Source of the DNA: Candidatus Kuenenia stuttgartensis
Lineage (GTDB): Bacteria > Planctomycetota > UBA11346
NCBI GenBank assembly: GCA_945876185.1
Contig: CAMCMZ010000012.1
Location: 1 to 60,722, forward strand
Direction of reading: 5' to 3'
DNA length: 60,722 nt
Shown here: piece by piece, positions 8,757-18,305 of the stretch
How the letters are laid out: every line of letters begins with the position of its first letter
Position numbering within the stretch: position 1 is the stretch's first letter
The notes under the pieces: model-generated
Databases searched by the model: none
The model's input: only the letters and a program-made list of their open reading frames with translations
Told to the model about the DNA's origin: nothing
Translations under genes and position numbers: made by a program

Positions 8757-9116
8757 ATGTCGGAAATCTATGGGTTTCCTGGCATGTACTGGTTGTTTCA
8801 TCTCCCTTTGGTTCTGCTGAACATGGTGCTGATCACCCTGGCGTCTGGAAGTTTCCTGCGGGTTCGGGCGACGGCGTTGTACAAAATCGGCGTGGTGCTC
8901 TTCGTGCTGTCGACGGTGGTTCCGCTCTTAATCATTGCCTTAACCTGGATTTCTGAGCCAAAAACGCTATCTACGTCGAGCAATCTGCTAGGCAGTGCTT
9001 TGACTTTCGCCTTTTCCTCGATTTTTATGGGACTAGCGTCAATTGCACTGGCGTGGTCCTTTTGCGGTCCAGCTGACTTACGAGAGCAAACAAAAATAGA
9101 CGGAAGAACCCCATGA
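8757..9116 (+). CDS. Small three-helix membrane protein embedded in the sdh operon
   Basis: 119 residues with three hydrophobic segments (about 12-30, 42-64 and 80-102). It begins one base after the sdhA stop, and its stop overlaps the sdhB start (ATGA at 9113-9116), so it is transcribed and probably translated with the operon. Its DNA is visibly richer in A+T than the genes on either side and uses codons such as TTA and ATT that are rare in its neighbours. I recognise no family. It has no obvious haem-ligand pattern. It could be an accessory anchor or assembly factor, or a later insertion into the operon. Confidence 0.7.
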   Translation: MSEIYGFPGMYWLFHLPLVLLNMVLITLASGSFLRVRATALYKIGVVLFVLSTVVPLLIIALTWISEPKTLSTSSNLLGSALTFAFSSIFMGLASIALAWSFCGPADLREQTKIDGRTP

Positions 9117-9913
9117 GCGACCATTCCCCTTCCACCGCGACCTCCGCCCCCGCCAAGCGCACCTTCCGCATCTGGCGCGGCGACAAGAACGGCGGCGGCT
9201 TCAAGTCCTACCAGGCCGAGATCACCACCGGCATGGTGGTGCTGGACGCCGTGCACCAGATCCAGGCGGCCGACGCCAACGACCTGTCGGTGCGCTGGAA
9301 CTGCAAGGCCGGCAAGTGCGGGTCGTGCTCGGCCGAGATCAACGGCAAGCCGCGCCTGATGTGCATGACCCGGATGGAGACGCTACCGCCTGAGGGCGAC
9401 GTCACCATCCAGCCGCTCAAGGCGTTCCCCAACATCCGCGACCTGGTCACCGACGTGTCCTGGAACTTCGAACAGAACAAGCGCATCACCCCGCTGACGG
9501 CGCCGCCCAAAGGCGACCCGGACCTGTTCGCCGACGGCACCTTCCGCATGTACCAGCACGAAGTCGACCGTTCGCAGGAGTTTCGCAAGTGCATCGAGTG
9601 CTTCCTCTGCCAGGACGTCTGCCACGTCCTGCGCGAGCATGACCTGCATACCGAATTCATCGGCCCGCGCTTCCTCGTCCGCGCCGCCAGCCTGGAAATG
9701 CATCCGCTCGACCGCGCCGACCGCACCTCGTTTCTCAAGTACCAGGCCAACATCGGCTACTGCAACATCACCAAGTGCTGCACCGAGGTCTGCCCCGAGC
9801 ACATCCACATTACCGACAACGCCATCATCCCGCTGAAAGAGCGCGTCGTCGACGCCTATTACGATCCGGTGGCAAAGGTCATCCGCTGGATCTTCGGCGC
9901 CAAGAAGAGCTGA
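9113..9913 (+). CDS. sdhB: Succinate dehydrogenase/fumarate reductase iron-sulfur subunit
   Basis: 266 residues. The N-terminal ferredoxin domain has the [2Fe-2S] ligands Cys64, Cys69, Cys72 and Cys84 (WNCKAGKCGSCSAEINGK). The C-terminal domain has CIECFLCQDVC and CNITKCCTEVCPEH for the [4Fe-4S] and [3Fe-4S] centres. It passes electrons from the flavin to the quinone site in the membrane anchor. The start overlaps the preceding small membrane gene by four bases. Confidence 0.95.
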   Translation: MSDHSPSTATSAPAKRTFRIWRGDKNGGGFKSYQAEITTGMVVLDAVHQIQAADANDLSVRWNCKAGKCGSCSAEINGKPRLMCMTRMETLPPEGDVTIQPLKAFPNIRDLVTDVSWNFEQNKRITPLTAPPKGDPDLFADGTFRMYQHEVDRSQEFRKCIECFLCQDVCHVLREHDLHTEFIGPRFLVRAASLEMHPLDRADRTSFLKYQANIGYCNITKCCTEVCPEHIHITDNAIIPLKERVVDAYYDPVAKVIRWIFGAKKS

Positions 9914-9923
9914 AGGTATCGTG

Positions 9924-10349
9924 ATGCGTCTCTCTTTCGCCGCCCAGGTCTTTTCTGCGCTGCTGGTCGCCTGCACCCTCGCCACGGCGGGCGACGCCGT
10001 GCCGGGCGGAGAGAACCCCGCCGTTCCCGCCACGGTCGAATACTGGTACGTGGTCGCGGTGATCGACGGCAGCGATGACAAATCCACCTCGGCCTACTGG
10101 GGTTCGAGCAAGCTGGACCTCGACCAGATCGCCAAGGCGATGGGTGAACGCGCTGGGTTTCGCCTGGACAACCTGCGTGTGCGCAACGACGACGAAAAAT
10201 GGGTGCGGTGGGAGGATCAGGAACCGACCGAGCGCGGCACGATCCTGCTCAATCCGTCCCGGGTCATATCGGTGATTCCGTTGATCGACGATCCGATCCG
10301 GGTCAAGCCGCCGGTGGTGGTGCCCAAGGACGACACGCCGCGCATGTAA
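9924..10349 (+). CDS. Secreted hypothetical protein
   Basis: 141 residues from ATG 9924, with a GAAGG ribosome site seven bases upstream. A GTG one codon earlier is an alternative start. It has a signal peptide (MRLSFAAQVFSALLVACTLATAG). The mature part is acidic with no domain I recognise. A stretch ILLNPSRVISVIPLID looks like the end of a small beta domain. It begins 10 bp after sdhB and may be read from the same transcript, but nothing ties it to complex II. Confidence 0.65.
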   Translation: MRLSFAAQVFSALLVACTLATAGDAVPGGENPAVPATVEYWYVVAVIDGSDDKSTSAYWGSSKLDLDQIAKAMGERAGFRLDNLRVRNDDEKWVRWEDQEPTERGTILLNPSRVISVIPLIDDPIRVKPPVVVPKDDTPRM

Positions 10350-10429
10350 GCTTCGACCTGGATCCGCGTGCTGGTGAACGTCGGTGACGGTCGTCCGTAT
10401 CCCTTGCACGACTGCCACTCTGAGGATCC

Positions 10430-12214
10430 ATGCGACTGCGTATCATCTTGCTGTTCGCGGCCTGCATCCTGGGTCACGCGGTCGCCACTGAACGGTCATT
10501 GCCTGACTGGCGGGTGGAGCCTCCAGGCGGTGGGCCTGCCGGCGCCAGTCCGCGTTCCTATCCGGATGCCGAGGGATTTTCCGCCCGCGCCAAGCTCGTG
10601 GTCGAGAACCTCGCGAAGGAGGATCTCAAACGCTGGCGCACCGGGTATTTCGCTGGTGGCGATCCCAGCCGCTACCTGCCGCCGGCGGCGATGGCGAAGC
10701 TCATCCTCGATCCCGAGGACGCGGTGGCGCGGGAATACCTCAACGATCGGCGCAGCCCAACCGAGCACGAAGCGGGTGCGGCGGTCAACTGGGCCCGCCT
10801 GGTGCCGCTTTTCCCGCTGGCGCTGGAAGCCACGACCCTGCGCGAGTTCAGTGCCCGCGCCGCCGGCGCCGGTTACCTGACCGGCGGCGGCAGCGAGACC
10901 CAGGTGGTGATGCTGCGCGCCGCCGCGCTGGTCTTGGTGGATCACCTCGACGGCGAACACTTCGCCGGCCGCACGCGAGCGACCGCCCGGAGTGAGAGCA
11001 AGTCCTGGTTCAAGCGCTGGATCAAGGAGCTGTATGCCACTGGTCCGGTCGATTGGGACTGCCCGCAGCACCTCGTCTTCGTGCTCAACAGCCTGCTGAA
11101 CATCTACGATTTCAGCAAGGACGCCGACTGCCGCCTGTTCGCCCGCGCCGGCCTGGATCGGCTCGTCGCCGACTACGCCCTGAAGTACACCGATGCGGTG
11201 TACGCCGGGCCGCACCTGCGGGGAACCGCCTCAGTTGGCCTGCGTTCGCTGACCGACCAGACAGGCTGGCTGTGGTGGGGTGCAGAAGCCGCGCCGTCGC
11301 CGGCGCAGGCGGCGGAGTTTCGCCACACCATCCACGCCCAGACCAGCGCGTGGCGCCCGAACCAGGTGCTGACCAACCTGGCGCGCAAACACCTGCCGGG
11401 GTTGCCGGTCGAGCATCGCGCGATCAAGGCCGCATCCGACGCCGGCCGGGCCACGAGCACGGCCGGCTGGAACGAAACGATTTGCACCAGCGCATCCTTC
11501 ACCCTGGGAAGCGTCGTCCGGAGCGCGTCCGGCGGAACCGTTCCCAGCGATCGTTTCCAACTCGCCGTGCGGTCTGCGGCAGGAACCCTGACCTTTACCG
11601 CCGGCACCTCGCAGGCCGACGATGATGGCCGCTACGATCAGACTGCGCAGATCGGCTCGGCGCTGATCCGCCTTGTGCGCCTGCCCAACGACGCCGCCTA
11701 TGCGTACTTCGCCCTGCCCGCGTCGCTCGCGGCCGACGCACCGCCCGTCCTCGACAACCATTGGTGGATCCTCAAGGCCGGTTCCACCTGGGTTGGCGTG
11801 CGCGGTCTGAGCGGTGCAGGCAGCCTGGGCGAGCATGAGATCCCTGGGGCAGGGCGCAGCGCTGGTGTGATCCCCGCGCTGAAATTCCCCGGGAAGATCG
11901 GTGGTTTTGTGCTCATGGTCGGTGAATCCACCGCCTACGCCGATCGCGCCGCCTTCGCTGCCGCCCTGGCGAAGACCGGTTTCACTACTGACCCAGGCGT
12001 CGCCTTCACCGGTCTCGACGGCAAGGCCGTGACTGTGCGCTGGCAGGATGCCGGTCCCGGACCCACCGTCACCATCGATGGAGCTACCCGTCCGGCGCTG
12101 CGCGGGATCATCTCCGGCCCACTCATCCGCTGCGATGAGTCCGTGCTCAGCGTCAGCGACGGGAAGGACGGTTTCCTGGTCGACGTCAGCGGGGATCTGC
12201 CGGTCTACCGGTAG
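10430..12214 (+). CDS. Secreted hypothetical protein, possible polysaccharide-lyase-like architecture
   Basis: 594 residues with a signal peptide (MRLRIILLFAACILGHAVA). The first about 330 residues are helix-rich, with Trp/Tyr-rich segments such as DWDCPQHLVFVLNSLLNIYD and TGWLWWGAEA. The remainder looks beta-rich (WWILKAGSTWVGVRG, GGFVLMVGES). An alpha-barrel followed by a beta-sandwich is typical of heparinase- and alginate-lyase-type enzymes, but I cannot identify catalytic residues. The function is therefore a guess from overall shape. It converges on the GH94 gene with 14 bp between the stop codons. Confidence 0.6.
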   Translation: MRLRIILLFAACILGHAVATERSLPDWRVEPPGGGPAGASPRSYPDAEGFSARAKLVVENLAKEDLKRWRTGYFAGGDPSRYLPPAAMAKLILDPEDAVAREYLNDRRSPTEHEAGAAVNWARLVPLFPLALEATTLREFSARAAGAGYLTGGGSETQVVMLRAAALVLVDHLDGEHFAGRTRATARSESKSWFKRWIKELYATGPVDWDCPQHLVFVLNSLLNIYDFSKDADCRLFARAGLDRLVADYALKYTDAVYAGPHLRGTASVGLRSLTDQTGWLWWGAEAAPSPAQAAEFRHTIHAQTSAWRPNQVLTNLARKHLPGLPVEHRAIKAASDAGRATSTAGWNETICTSASFTLGSVVRSASGGTVPSDRFQLAVRSAAGTLTFTAGTSQADDDGRYDQTAQIGSALIRLVRLPNDAAYAYFALPASLAADAPPVLDNHWWILKAGSTWVGVRGLSGAGSLGEHEIPGAGRSAGVIPALKFPGKIGGFVLMVGESTAYADRAAFAAALAKTGFTTDPGVAFTGLDGKAVTVRWQDAGPGPTVTIDGATRPALRGIISGPLIRCDESVLSVSDGKDGFLVDVSGDLPVYR

Positions 12215-12228
12215 CATCCCATTCCCGG

Positions 12229-14700
12229 TCAGGCGCTGATCGCCACCTCGACCACGTGCGCCTTGCCGTCGTTCTGCGGCGGGATGACGTTGCTCGGCAG
12301 CACGGTGCCGTCGAGGGTCAGCGTCACCTTGCCGGAGCAGATGCCCTTGGGCTTGCTGATGCGGATGTCGTAGGTCGCGCCGCGATACGCACGCTGCATC
12401 TTGGCCTTGGTCCACTTGGCGGGCATGCAGGGGTCGATGAGCAACCCATCGACGGTGGTGCGCACGCCCAGCAAATGTTCCCACACCACGATCAGCGTCC
12501 ACGCGGCGGTGCCGGTGGCCCAGGAATGGCTGCCCTCGCCGGGCAGGCCGCTTTCCGGGGCGGTGATGAACTGGCAGGCGGCGTAGGGTTCGATGCGGTA
12601 GCGCTTGGCGTCGGCCTCGTGGCGGGTGGCCGGCAGCATCTTGTGCAGGATCTCGTAGGCCTTGTCGCCGCGCCCGGCGTGGAGTTCGGCCCAGATGCGC
12701 CAGCGCGAGCAATGCCCGAAGATCGCGCCGTTTTCCTTCGTTCCCGGATAGAAGCGGCTGATGATGCCGGCCTTGGGATCGGGTTCGCCATAGGGCGGAT
12801 AGAAGCAGTAGCTGCCGAGCGGATGATCGAGGTGCTTGTCGAACGAGGCCAGGATCTTCGCCTGGCGCTTGTCGTCGACGCACTTGGCGACGATGGCGAA
12901 GCTGTTCGGGTCGGCCCAGATCTTGCCGTACTTGGCCGACTTGGTGCCGATGATGGTGCCGTCGTCGTGCATGGCGCGCTGGTACCAGTCGCCGTCCCAG
13001 GTCTGCTCCAGGGCCTCTTTGAGCTTCGCCAGGCGATCGCGGTATTCGGTGATCTTGGCGCTGTCACCCTTCTTTTCCATGCAGTGGAAGAAGTCCTCCA
13101 GGCAGATGATGACCCAGAAACCGAGCATCGACGAGTCGCCGATGCCGCGGTTACCGACCTGGTCGAGCGCGTCGTTCCAGTCTGCCTTCAGGATCTTGGG
13201 CAGGCCGCGGTGGTTGAACTGGGTCCAGAAGTGGTCCAGGCCCTTGATGATGTGGGCATAGACGGTGTCGGTCTTGGCGCCCTTGGTGTGGGCGTAGGGC
13301 GTGACCTCATCCAGGATGGTGTAGTCGCCCGTCTCCTTGCAGTAACGCGAGAGGATGAACAGCGGATTGATCGGATCGTCGCTGTGGTGCGTGCGGGTGC
13401 CGACCATCGAGACGAAGTTGCCGCCGTGGGCGTAGTCGCCGTCCTCGAACTGCCAGATCATGATGCGCTTGACCACGTGGTCGCGCACCCACTGCGGATC
13501 CTGGGGCAGGCGCGACACGGCATCCTGACAGGCGTCGCGCACGCCGAAATTGTAGATGCCGAAGTAGCAGTAGCCGGTGTTGCGGTTCCACCACGACAGG
13601 TTGGCGCCCTGGTACTTGAACCAGTAGTTGACCGCGTTGTTCACGTCGACATCCGGCGTCTCGATCATCGGGGTCGAGGTGACCCGCGTCCAATAGGCCT
13701 GGTTGTTGGCGAAAGCCGCCTTCGCCTTCTTCACATCGGCGTACTTGGCGACCAGTTCCGAGGCGTCGCCCTGGCGCGGGCATGTGCCAAGGACCACCAC
13801 GTATTCGACCGATTCGCCCGGCTTCAGGGTGAACTTGTGCTGAAGCGCATGGCAGGCGTCGCGGCCTTCGCCGACCTTGCTGCGGAGCTTGTTGCCCTTG
13901 CCTTTGTCCTTGCCCGTGCCGGAGTCCATGGCCTGCGGGTTGGCGAGGTCACGATAGCTGCCGATGAACTCGTAGCGTTCGCCTTCATAGCCGACGACCT
14001 TGGCCGAGGACGCCAGGAACGCGGCCTGGTCATAGGGGATGTTGTTGCCCTCGTCGTTACAGGCCTGCCAGCCGCCGATGTATTTGATCCACTGCGCCGA
14101 GCGGGTGTAGATCACGCCGTCCTGGTAGTCCTGGCGGTTGAAGAGCAGGTAGAACTCGCGCCACGAGGTGTCCTCGTACCAGTTGCCGAGCGCGATCTCG
14201 CAGTAGTTGGTCGCCGACAGCTTGCGCGTCTTCTTTTTCGAGGTGTTGGTCAGCTTGACGATCCAGATCTCGCACGGATCGCCGACGGCTTCGCCGTCTG
14301 ACGACGCCGCATCCGGCATCGGGGTGAAATAGGTGATCTCGCTCTCGATGCCGTCGTTCTTGGCGACGATGCGGTTGTAGCCCAGGCCGATGTGGCAGCG
14401 CCAGGCGTCGAGCGGCTTGACCGGCGGGTAGCCGTTTGCGGTCCACCAGTTGCCCGACTCTTCATCGCGCAGGTAGACGAATTTGCCCACGGTGTCGCGC
14501 GGCACACCGTCGATGTGCCAGCGGGTCACGCGCGAGACGGTCGGATTGCCGACGAAGGAATAGCCGCCGCCGAGGTGGCTCGCCACGAAGCACCACTTCC
14601 CGTTCGACAGCACGTTCATCCACGGCCGGTCGAGCAGCGGCTCGGTCAGGATGAACTCCTTGCCGTCGGGCGAGAAGTTGCCGTATTTCGTGGTTTTCAT
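12229..14700 (-). CDS. GH94 glycoside phosphorylase (cellobiose/chitobiose phosphorylase-like)
   Basis: 823 residues from ATG 14700, with GGAG just upstream. The N-terminal beta-sandwich contains SVRW-type segments (SRVTRWHIDG, GYNRIVAKNDGIESEITYF). The helical barrel carries KADWNDALDQ, whose Asp is the expected general acid of the family, and GYCYFGIYNFGVRDACQDA. The C-terminus has EGSHSWATGTAAW. GH94 enzymes split beta-linked disaccharides with phosphate to give a sugar-1-phosphate. The lack of a signal peptide fits a cytoplasmic enzyme. The exact disaccharide cannot be read from the sequence. It is divergent from a lipoprotein gene. Confidence 0.9.
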   Translation of the reverse strand: MKTTKYGNFSPDGKEFILTEPLLDRPWMNVLSNGKWCFVASHLGGGYSFVGNPTVSRVTRWHIDGVPRDTVGKFVYLRDEESGNWWTANGYPPVKPLDAWRCHIGLGYNRIVAKNDGIESEITYFTPMPDAASSDGEAVGDPCEIWIVKLTNTSKKKTRKLSATNYCEIALGNWYEDTSWREFYLLFNRQDYQDGVIYTRSAQWIKYIGGWQACNDEGNNIPYDQAAFLASSAKVVGYEGERYEFIGSYRDLANPQAMDSGTGKDKGKGNKLRSKVGEGRDACHALQHKFTLKPGESVEYVVVLGTCPRQGDASELVAKYADVKKAKAAFANNQAYWTRVTSTPMIETPDVDVNNAVNYWFKYQGANLSWWNRNTGYCYFGIYNFGVRDACQDAVSRLPQDPQWVRDHVVKRIMIWQFEDGDYAHGGNFVSMVGTRTHHSDDPINPLFILSRYCKETGDYTILDEVTPYAHTKGAKTDTVYAHIIKGLDHFWTQFNHRGLPKILKADWNDALDQVGNRGIGDSSMLGFWVIICLEDFFHCMEKKGDSAKITEYRDRLAKLKEALEQTWDGDWYQRAMHDDGTIIGTKSAKYGKIWADPNSFAIVAKCVDDKRQAKILASFDKHLDHPLGSYCFYPPYGEPDPKAGIISRFYPGTKENGAIFGHCSRWRIWAELHAGRGDKAYEILHKMLPATRHEADAKRYRIEPYAACQFITAPESGLPGEGSHSWATGTAAWTLIVVWEHLLGVRTTVDGLLIDPCMPAKWTKAKMQRAYRGATYDIRISKPKGICSGKVTLTLDGTVLPSNVIPPQNDGKAHVVEVAISA

Positions 14701-14867
14701 GCGGGCTCCGGGAAGGGTCGCGGTGGGTTGGGCAGAGGCGAAGTGGGGACTGACCGGCAGGGGGTCAGCGGGCGGCGGATGGTAGGGCGAGGGCCGCCCC
14801 GGCAACGGTCGCCCGCCGCGTCGCGCTGGACGATTCCCGCCCCGGCACGGCGGCATAGCGTGCGCGC

Positions 14868-15512
14868 ATGCGCCACGTCCCTGCCCGTTTCCTGTTCCCA
14901 CCCGTGCTCGCGGCGGTCGCGATCATCGCGGTGCTCGCCGGCTGCCAGGCGTCTCGTCCGCTCGAACGCAGCCAGATCACGACCCTGGCGGACAACATGC
15001 AGATCCGCGAAGGTCTGTCCTGGGGTTCCCCGCGGGAAGTGATGGAACCGGGTCCGGCCGATGCCGATGGCCATCGCTGGTGGCAGTTGCGGTACGTGGA
15101 ATCGAAGGATCCCGGCGCGGCCCGCATCATCCTGGTCGATGCCGATTCGGGCTGGGCCCGCCTGCCGCCGGCCGGTTGGACGATGCGCATCGTGCCGCAT
15201 CCCGCCCCACCCGTCACCGTGCCGACACTGGTCAAGGACGGCAGCGCGATCCTGGTGGTCATCGAACCGCAGCCCGTCACCACGCCGCGCCTGGGCGAAC
15301 TCGAACGCGAGGCTGCGCGCCTCAACGCCATCGCCGCCCGCACCGACCTCTGGCCGCTCTTCAAGGTCCACACCGACAAGGCCGGCCGCACCAGCCTGAT
15401 CTACGGCTGGCAGGGCGACCGTGGCATCGCCCAGGACGACCGCATCCGCGACTGGATCCAGATCCGCGCCGGGGTGAAGACGGCGCGGTGGGTGGATCTC
15501 AGCGCGATGTGA
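14868..15512 (+). CDS. Hypothetical lipoprotein
   Basis: 214 residues. The N-terminus has a hydrophobic stretch ending in the lipobox VLAGC (Cys26), so the mature protein should be lipid-anchored. The rest contains a short beta-rich region (WWQLRYVESKD, GSAILVVIEPQPV) and a charged C-terminal half (LIYGWQGDRGIAQDDRIRDW). No family is recognised. It is divergent from the GH94 gene across 167 bp and convergent with the large gene at 15548. Confidence 0.7.
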   Translation: MRHVPARFLFPPVLAAVAIIAVLAGCQASRPLERSQITTLADNMQIREGLSWGSPREVMEPGPADADGHRWWQLRYVESKDPGAARIILVDADSGWARLPPAGWTMRIVPHPAPPVTVPTLVKDGSAILVVIEPQPVTTPRLGELEREAARLNAIAARTDLWPLFKVHTDKAGRTSLIYGWQGDRGIAQDDRIRDWIQIRAGVKTARWVDLSAM

Positions 15513-15547
15513 GGGACTTGATTCTCAGCACTTGCTGTGGCTCGACT

Positions 15548-18205
15548 TCAGAAGTCGGTCAGCGCGGATGGATCGACCTTGAAGGGCATTGGAGTATTGG
15601 CTGATTCATTTGTGCTTTCCTTGGGTTGTTTCAAATGTCGGCGATCGGTACTGGCACCTTCCCATCCGTTTTTGCCAAGCAGATCGATGATCGTACCACG
15701 CTTGCAGTCACGAAACTGAGGCAAACGGGAAGGATTGAACCGATCTGCCAACCGGCGGCGATTAGCGACTGCGGCGGGGTAATCCTTGGCCACGGTTGCC
15801 ATCGCGATGCGCCAATGCAGACAGACGTCGTGCCATTGGAATCTGTTCGGATCTGCGAGCGCGGCGTCGGTCACCATGCGAATGCGGGACCACCAGGCAC
15901 CGGCGCTGTCGTTTGCGGTCAGGTGGCGATGCCAACAATCGGTAATGGTCATGATTTCCACCAAAGCCTGCAATGGTCCGAGGCTTCGTGGATCCATCCC
16001 GTCGAGGATCTCGGTGCAGGCGCTCACGATCTTTTCATGGCTGTCGAGCTCGAAGAACCGGGCGTGGACGGTATCGGGCCACTCGGGGGCGAGTCGAACC
16101 GCCTCATGGTACCAGGAACCGATGTCGCCATCCGGGAGCTTGAGCAGGCGCGAGGCGCGCATGAGCAGGGGGAGCGGCTCGGCTCGGTTCTGGTCGGCGG
16201 CCCAACCGCCTCGCGCAGCGGACCAGGCCTTCAGCGCCAGGCTCATCGCCTTGCGGTCCTGGGCTGGGTCCTTGGCGGATTCGTTTGCCGCGATCAACCA
16301 GCCCTGACCTCGCAGGACACAGGCCAATGCAGGATCCAGATCGGTGCGGTTCCCCTGATGCAGGAGTTCATCCTTGATCACTAACATCACTGGGCTGCGA
16401 GGAGAACCCTGAACTTCGTGGGCGACCGCGGTCAGCAGTTTTTCGTCCGTCCCTGCGCTGGAAATCAATTCTGCCAGCAGGTCAACTAAGACCGAACGAT
16501 TGGTGGGGGCTTGCTCTTGTGCCGTCGTGATACCGACGGATCCCTGATTGAGGCGCGCGTCCTCGATAAACCAGCCGATGTACCAGCGCAACGAGACCGG
16601 TGCCCGCCCTGCGTTTTTCAAGGCCTTGCGCAACAAAGCTGGTCGATCCGCCCGGGGCAGCGTCAATGCATGGAGCAATCCGATCAAGGGATCGTCCGGA
16701 ACCGTCGTTTGGGCCCGGGCGATCAGGTCGCGATCGGTCTGGGGCCAGTCATAGCCGACGAATTGCACCAGTCGCGGCAGCACCTGCCTGACCTCGGCTA
16801 GTTCAGGACGACGGCTGACTGGCTGGTCATCCCACCAGACCGGCCAGAGCGAGGTCAAGCTCCAGGGTTTGTTCAAGGCGGGATCCGGAATCTCTGAGCG
16901 CGGCGGCATCGGGCGGAATATCCATGGTTTCCAATGATTCCTCAGCCGTTCGCAGAAGGTCAGATTGTAGGCGGCGTTCAGCCCAGTGCGTGGGGCCGCC
17001 CGAGGATCGAGGCCGGTCAATTCGGGACCACCGCCTTCCAGGTAGAGGCGGACCGCCTCATCGGTCTGTCCGCAGGCTACTGCCCAGGCCAGCCGGCGCA
17101 TACGCACGACATCCATCAACACTTTTGGTTGGCTAGCGACCCTTTCCAGCAGACGTGAAACCATCTGCCAGACGCGAGGATTTTTTGCGTAGGTCTCAGG
17201 CGTGATGTCGGTCTGGAGATGTTCCAGTACGTTCTCAGCCGCAGCCAGCAGGGGACTGTCGTTCCTGGCGTCCTTCGTGGCCAGGTCGGCGATGGCGAGC
17301 AGTTTCTCCAACGTGCCGCCCCAGCGCGGTACGTTCGCCCAGGCGAGCATTTCGATGGCGCGTGCGTCCTCCGGCCAGGCCTCCAGGGCGCGTTGGCACC
17401 ACAGGGACGGGTCATCCCCATGGTCGCCCATGGCGACACCGATCATGAGTCGCGGCGCCATTGGCAGATCAGGGCGCTCCAACCAGGCTGCCGTGAGATC
17501 TTTCCGGGCCGTTGCCAAATGATCGGCGAATCCCTTCCAGCCAGCGGCGCTGACGGTGTTGGCATAGCCGCCGCCGCGTTCTACCCAGGCGAGTTCCTTC
17601 TCGGCGAAACCACGTACGCAGCGTGCGGCGTAGCCGTCTTGGCCACGCAGGAGCTCCAACCGTTCACGAATGAGCTTTGCCGAAACCAGGTCGCGGTCGA
17701 AGCAGGCCATCAGTGGGAGCTGGGCCGACACGGTCCGTGCTCGAAATCCAGGGCCAGGAGCCTCGGTCCAGGCCAGCATGGCTGGAATCAGATGCTTCAG
17801 ACGCTGGTTCGCCTTGCTGCGCGAGGGATGATTACGCCAATCCGAGATGCGATTCGCGAGGCTGATCTCCCAGAAGATGGGTATTGCGTCAGCGCCGTCC
17901 CGTCGCGACTCGGTCAGGGTCCAGGCCAGTTGCGACAGTCGTTCGCGTAAAGCACCATCCACTCGGTCCTCATCAAGATGCTGCAAGGCGATGATCAACG
18001 GGATCGGTTCCTGGACGGGATCGCCCTGGGCCGCCGCCGTGGCGAGACGTCGGAGGGCATCCATGGTCCAGGTGCAGTGACCTGAGGGGAACCGTGATTT
18101 GCGCCAGTATTCGACCAGCGTGCTCCACCGTTGCGGGAGAAGCGACATCGGCACCGGACGGATCAAATCGTCAAAAAAAAGCAGTAAATTCGCCACGCCA
18201 CTCAT
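15548..18205 (-). CDS. Large helical-repeat protein, main reading frame (N-terminus frameshifted)
   Basis: 885 residues from the first in-frame ATG at 18205. It is almost entirely alpha-helical with TPR-like pairs of helices (for example ALEAWPEDARAIEMLAWANVP). No catalytic motif is recognised. The ATG at 18205 has no ribosome site. Just upstream, in the neighbouring frame, lies a signal peptide with a GAGG ribosome site (see 18171-18305). The two frames meet at an eight-T run, and removing one T would join them into one secreted protein of about 929 residues. The annotated start is therefore probably not the biological one. The C-terminus is low-complexity and charged. Confidence 0.7.
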   Translation of the reverse strand: MSGVANLLLFFDDLIRPVPMSLLPQRWSTLVEYWRKSRFPSGHCTWTMDALRRLATAAAQGDPVQEPIPLIIALQHLDEDRVDGALRERLSQLAWTLTESRRDGADAIPIFWEISLANRISDWRNHPSRSKANQRLKHLIPAMLAWTEAPGPGFRARTVSAQLPLMACFDRDLVSAKLIRERLELLRGQDGYAARCVRGFAEKELAWVERGGGYANTVSAAGWKGFADHLATARKDLTAAWLERPDLPMAPRLMIGVAMGDHGDDPSLWCQRALEAWPEDARAIEMLAWANVPRWGGTLEKLLAIADLATKDARNDSPLLAAAENVLEHLQTDITPETYAKNPRVWQMVSRLLERVASQPKVLMDVVRMRRLAWAVACGQTDEAVRLYLEGGGPELTGLDPRAAPRTGLNAAYNLTFCERLRNHWKPWIFRPMPPRSEIPDPALNKPWSLTSLWPVWWDDQPVSRRPELAEVRQVLPRLVQFVGYDWPQTDRDLIARAQTTVPDDPLIGLLHALTLPRADRPALLRKALKNAGRAPVSLRWYIGWFIEDARLNQGSVGITTAQEQAPTNRSVLVDLLAELISSAGTDEKLLTAVAHEVQGSPRSPVMLVIKDELLHQGNRTDLDPALACVLRGQGWLIAANESAKDPAQDRKAMSLALKAWSAARGGWAADQNRAEPLPLLMRASRLLKLPDGDIGSWYHEAVRLAPEWPDTVHARFFELDSHEKIVSACTEILDGMDPRSLGPLQALVEIMTITDCWHRHLTANDSAGAWWSRIRMVTDAALADPNRFQWHDVCLHWRIAMATVAKDYPAAVANRRRLADRFNPSRLPQFRDCKRGTIIDLLGKNGWEGASTDRRHLKQPKESTNESANTPMPFKVDPSALTDF

Positions 18206-18305
18206 CGATCAGGCGCCCCCTGGCCGAAGGTTCACCAGCGGAGGTTGCATTCCCCAGGAACGCAGCGAGGCACAGGATCATGGTGCACAGGAATGAACGT
18301 AACAT
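18171..18305 (-). other. Signal-peptide reading frame that should belong to the 15548-18205 protein
   Basis: From ATG 18305, with GAGG five to eight bases upstream, a 44-residue frame reads a classic Sec signal (MLRSFLCTMILCLAAFLG, cleavage after ATSA). It continues into RLIDEWRGEFTAFF and hits TGA directly after eight T (18173-18180). With seven T it would read on as AFFDDLIRPVP into the large frame. Either the base count is wrong (homopolymer error), or the gene is mutated, or slippage on the T run makes the full protein. Confidence 0.75.

Noticed and set aside
11231-12883. 550-residue open frame on the minus strand across the GH94 and secreted-protein genes
   Set aside because: It reads across two convergent real genes in the wrong frame and has no coherent domain.
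15541-15556. Terminator hairpin CGACTTC-A-GAAGTCG between the convergent genes
   Set aside because: It overlaps the end of the coding sequence at 15548, the loop is a single base, and there is no T-run on either strand.
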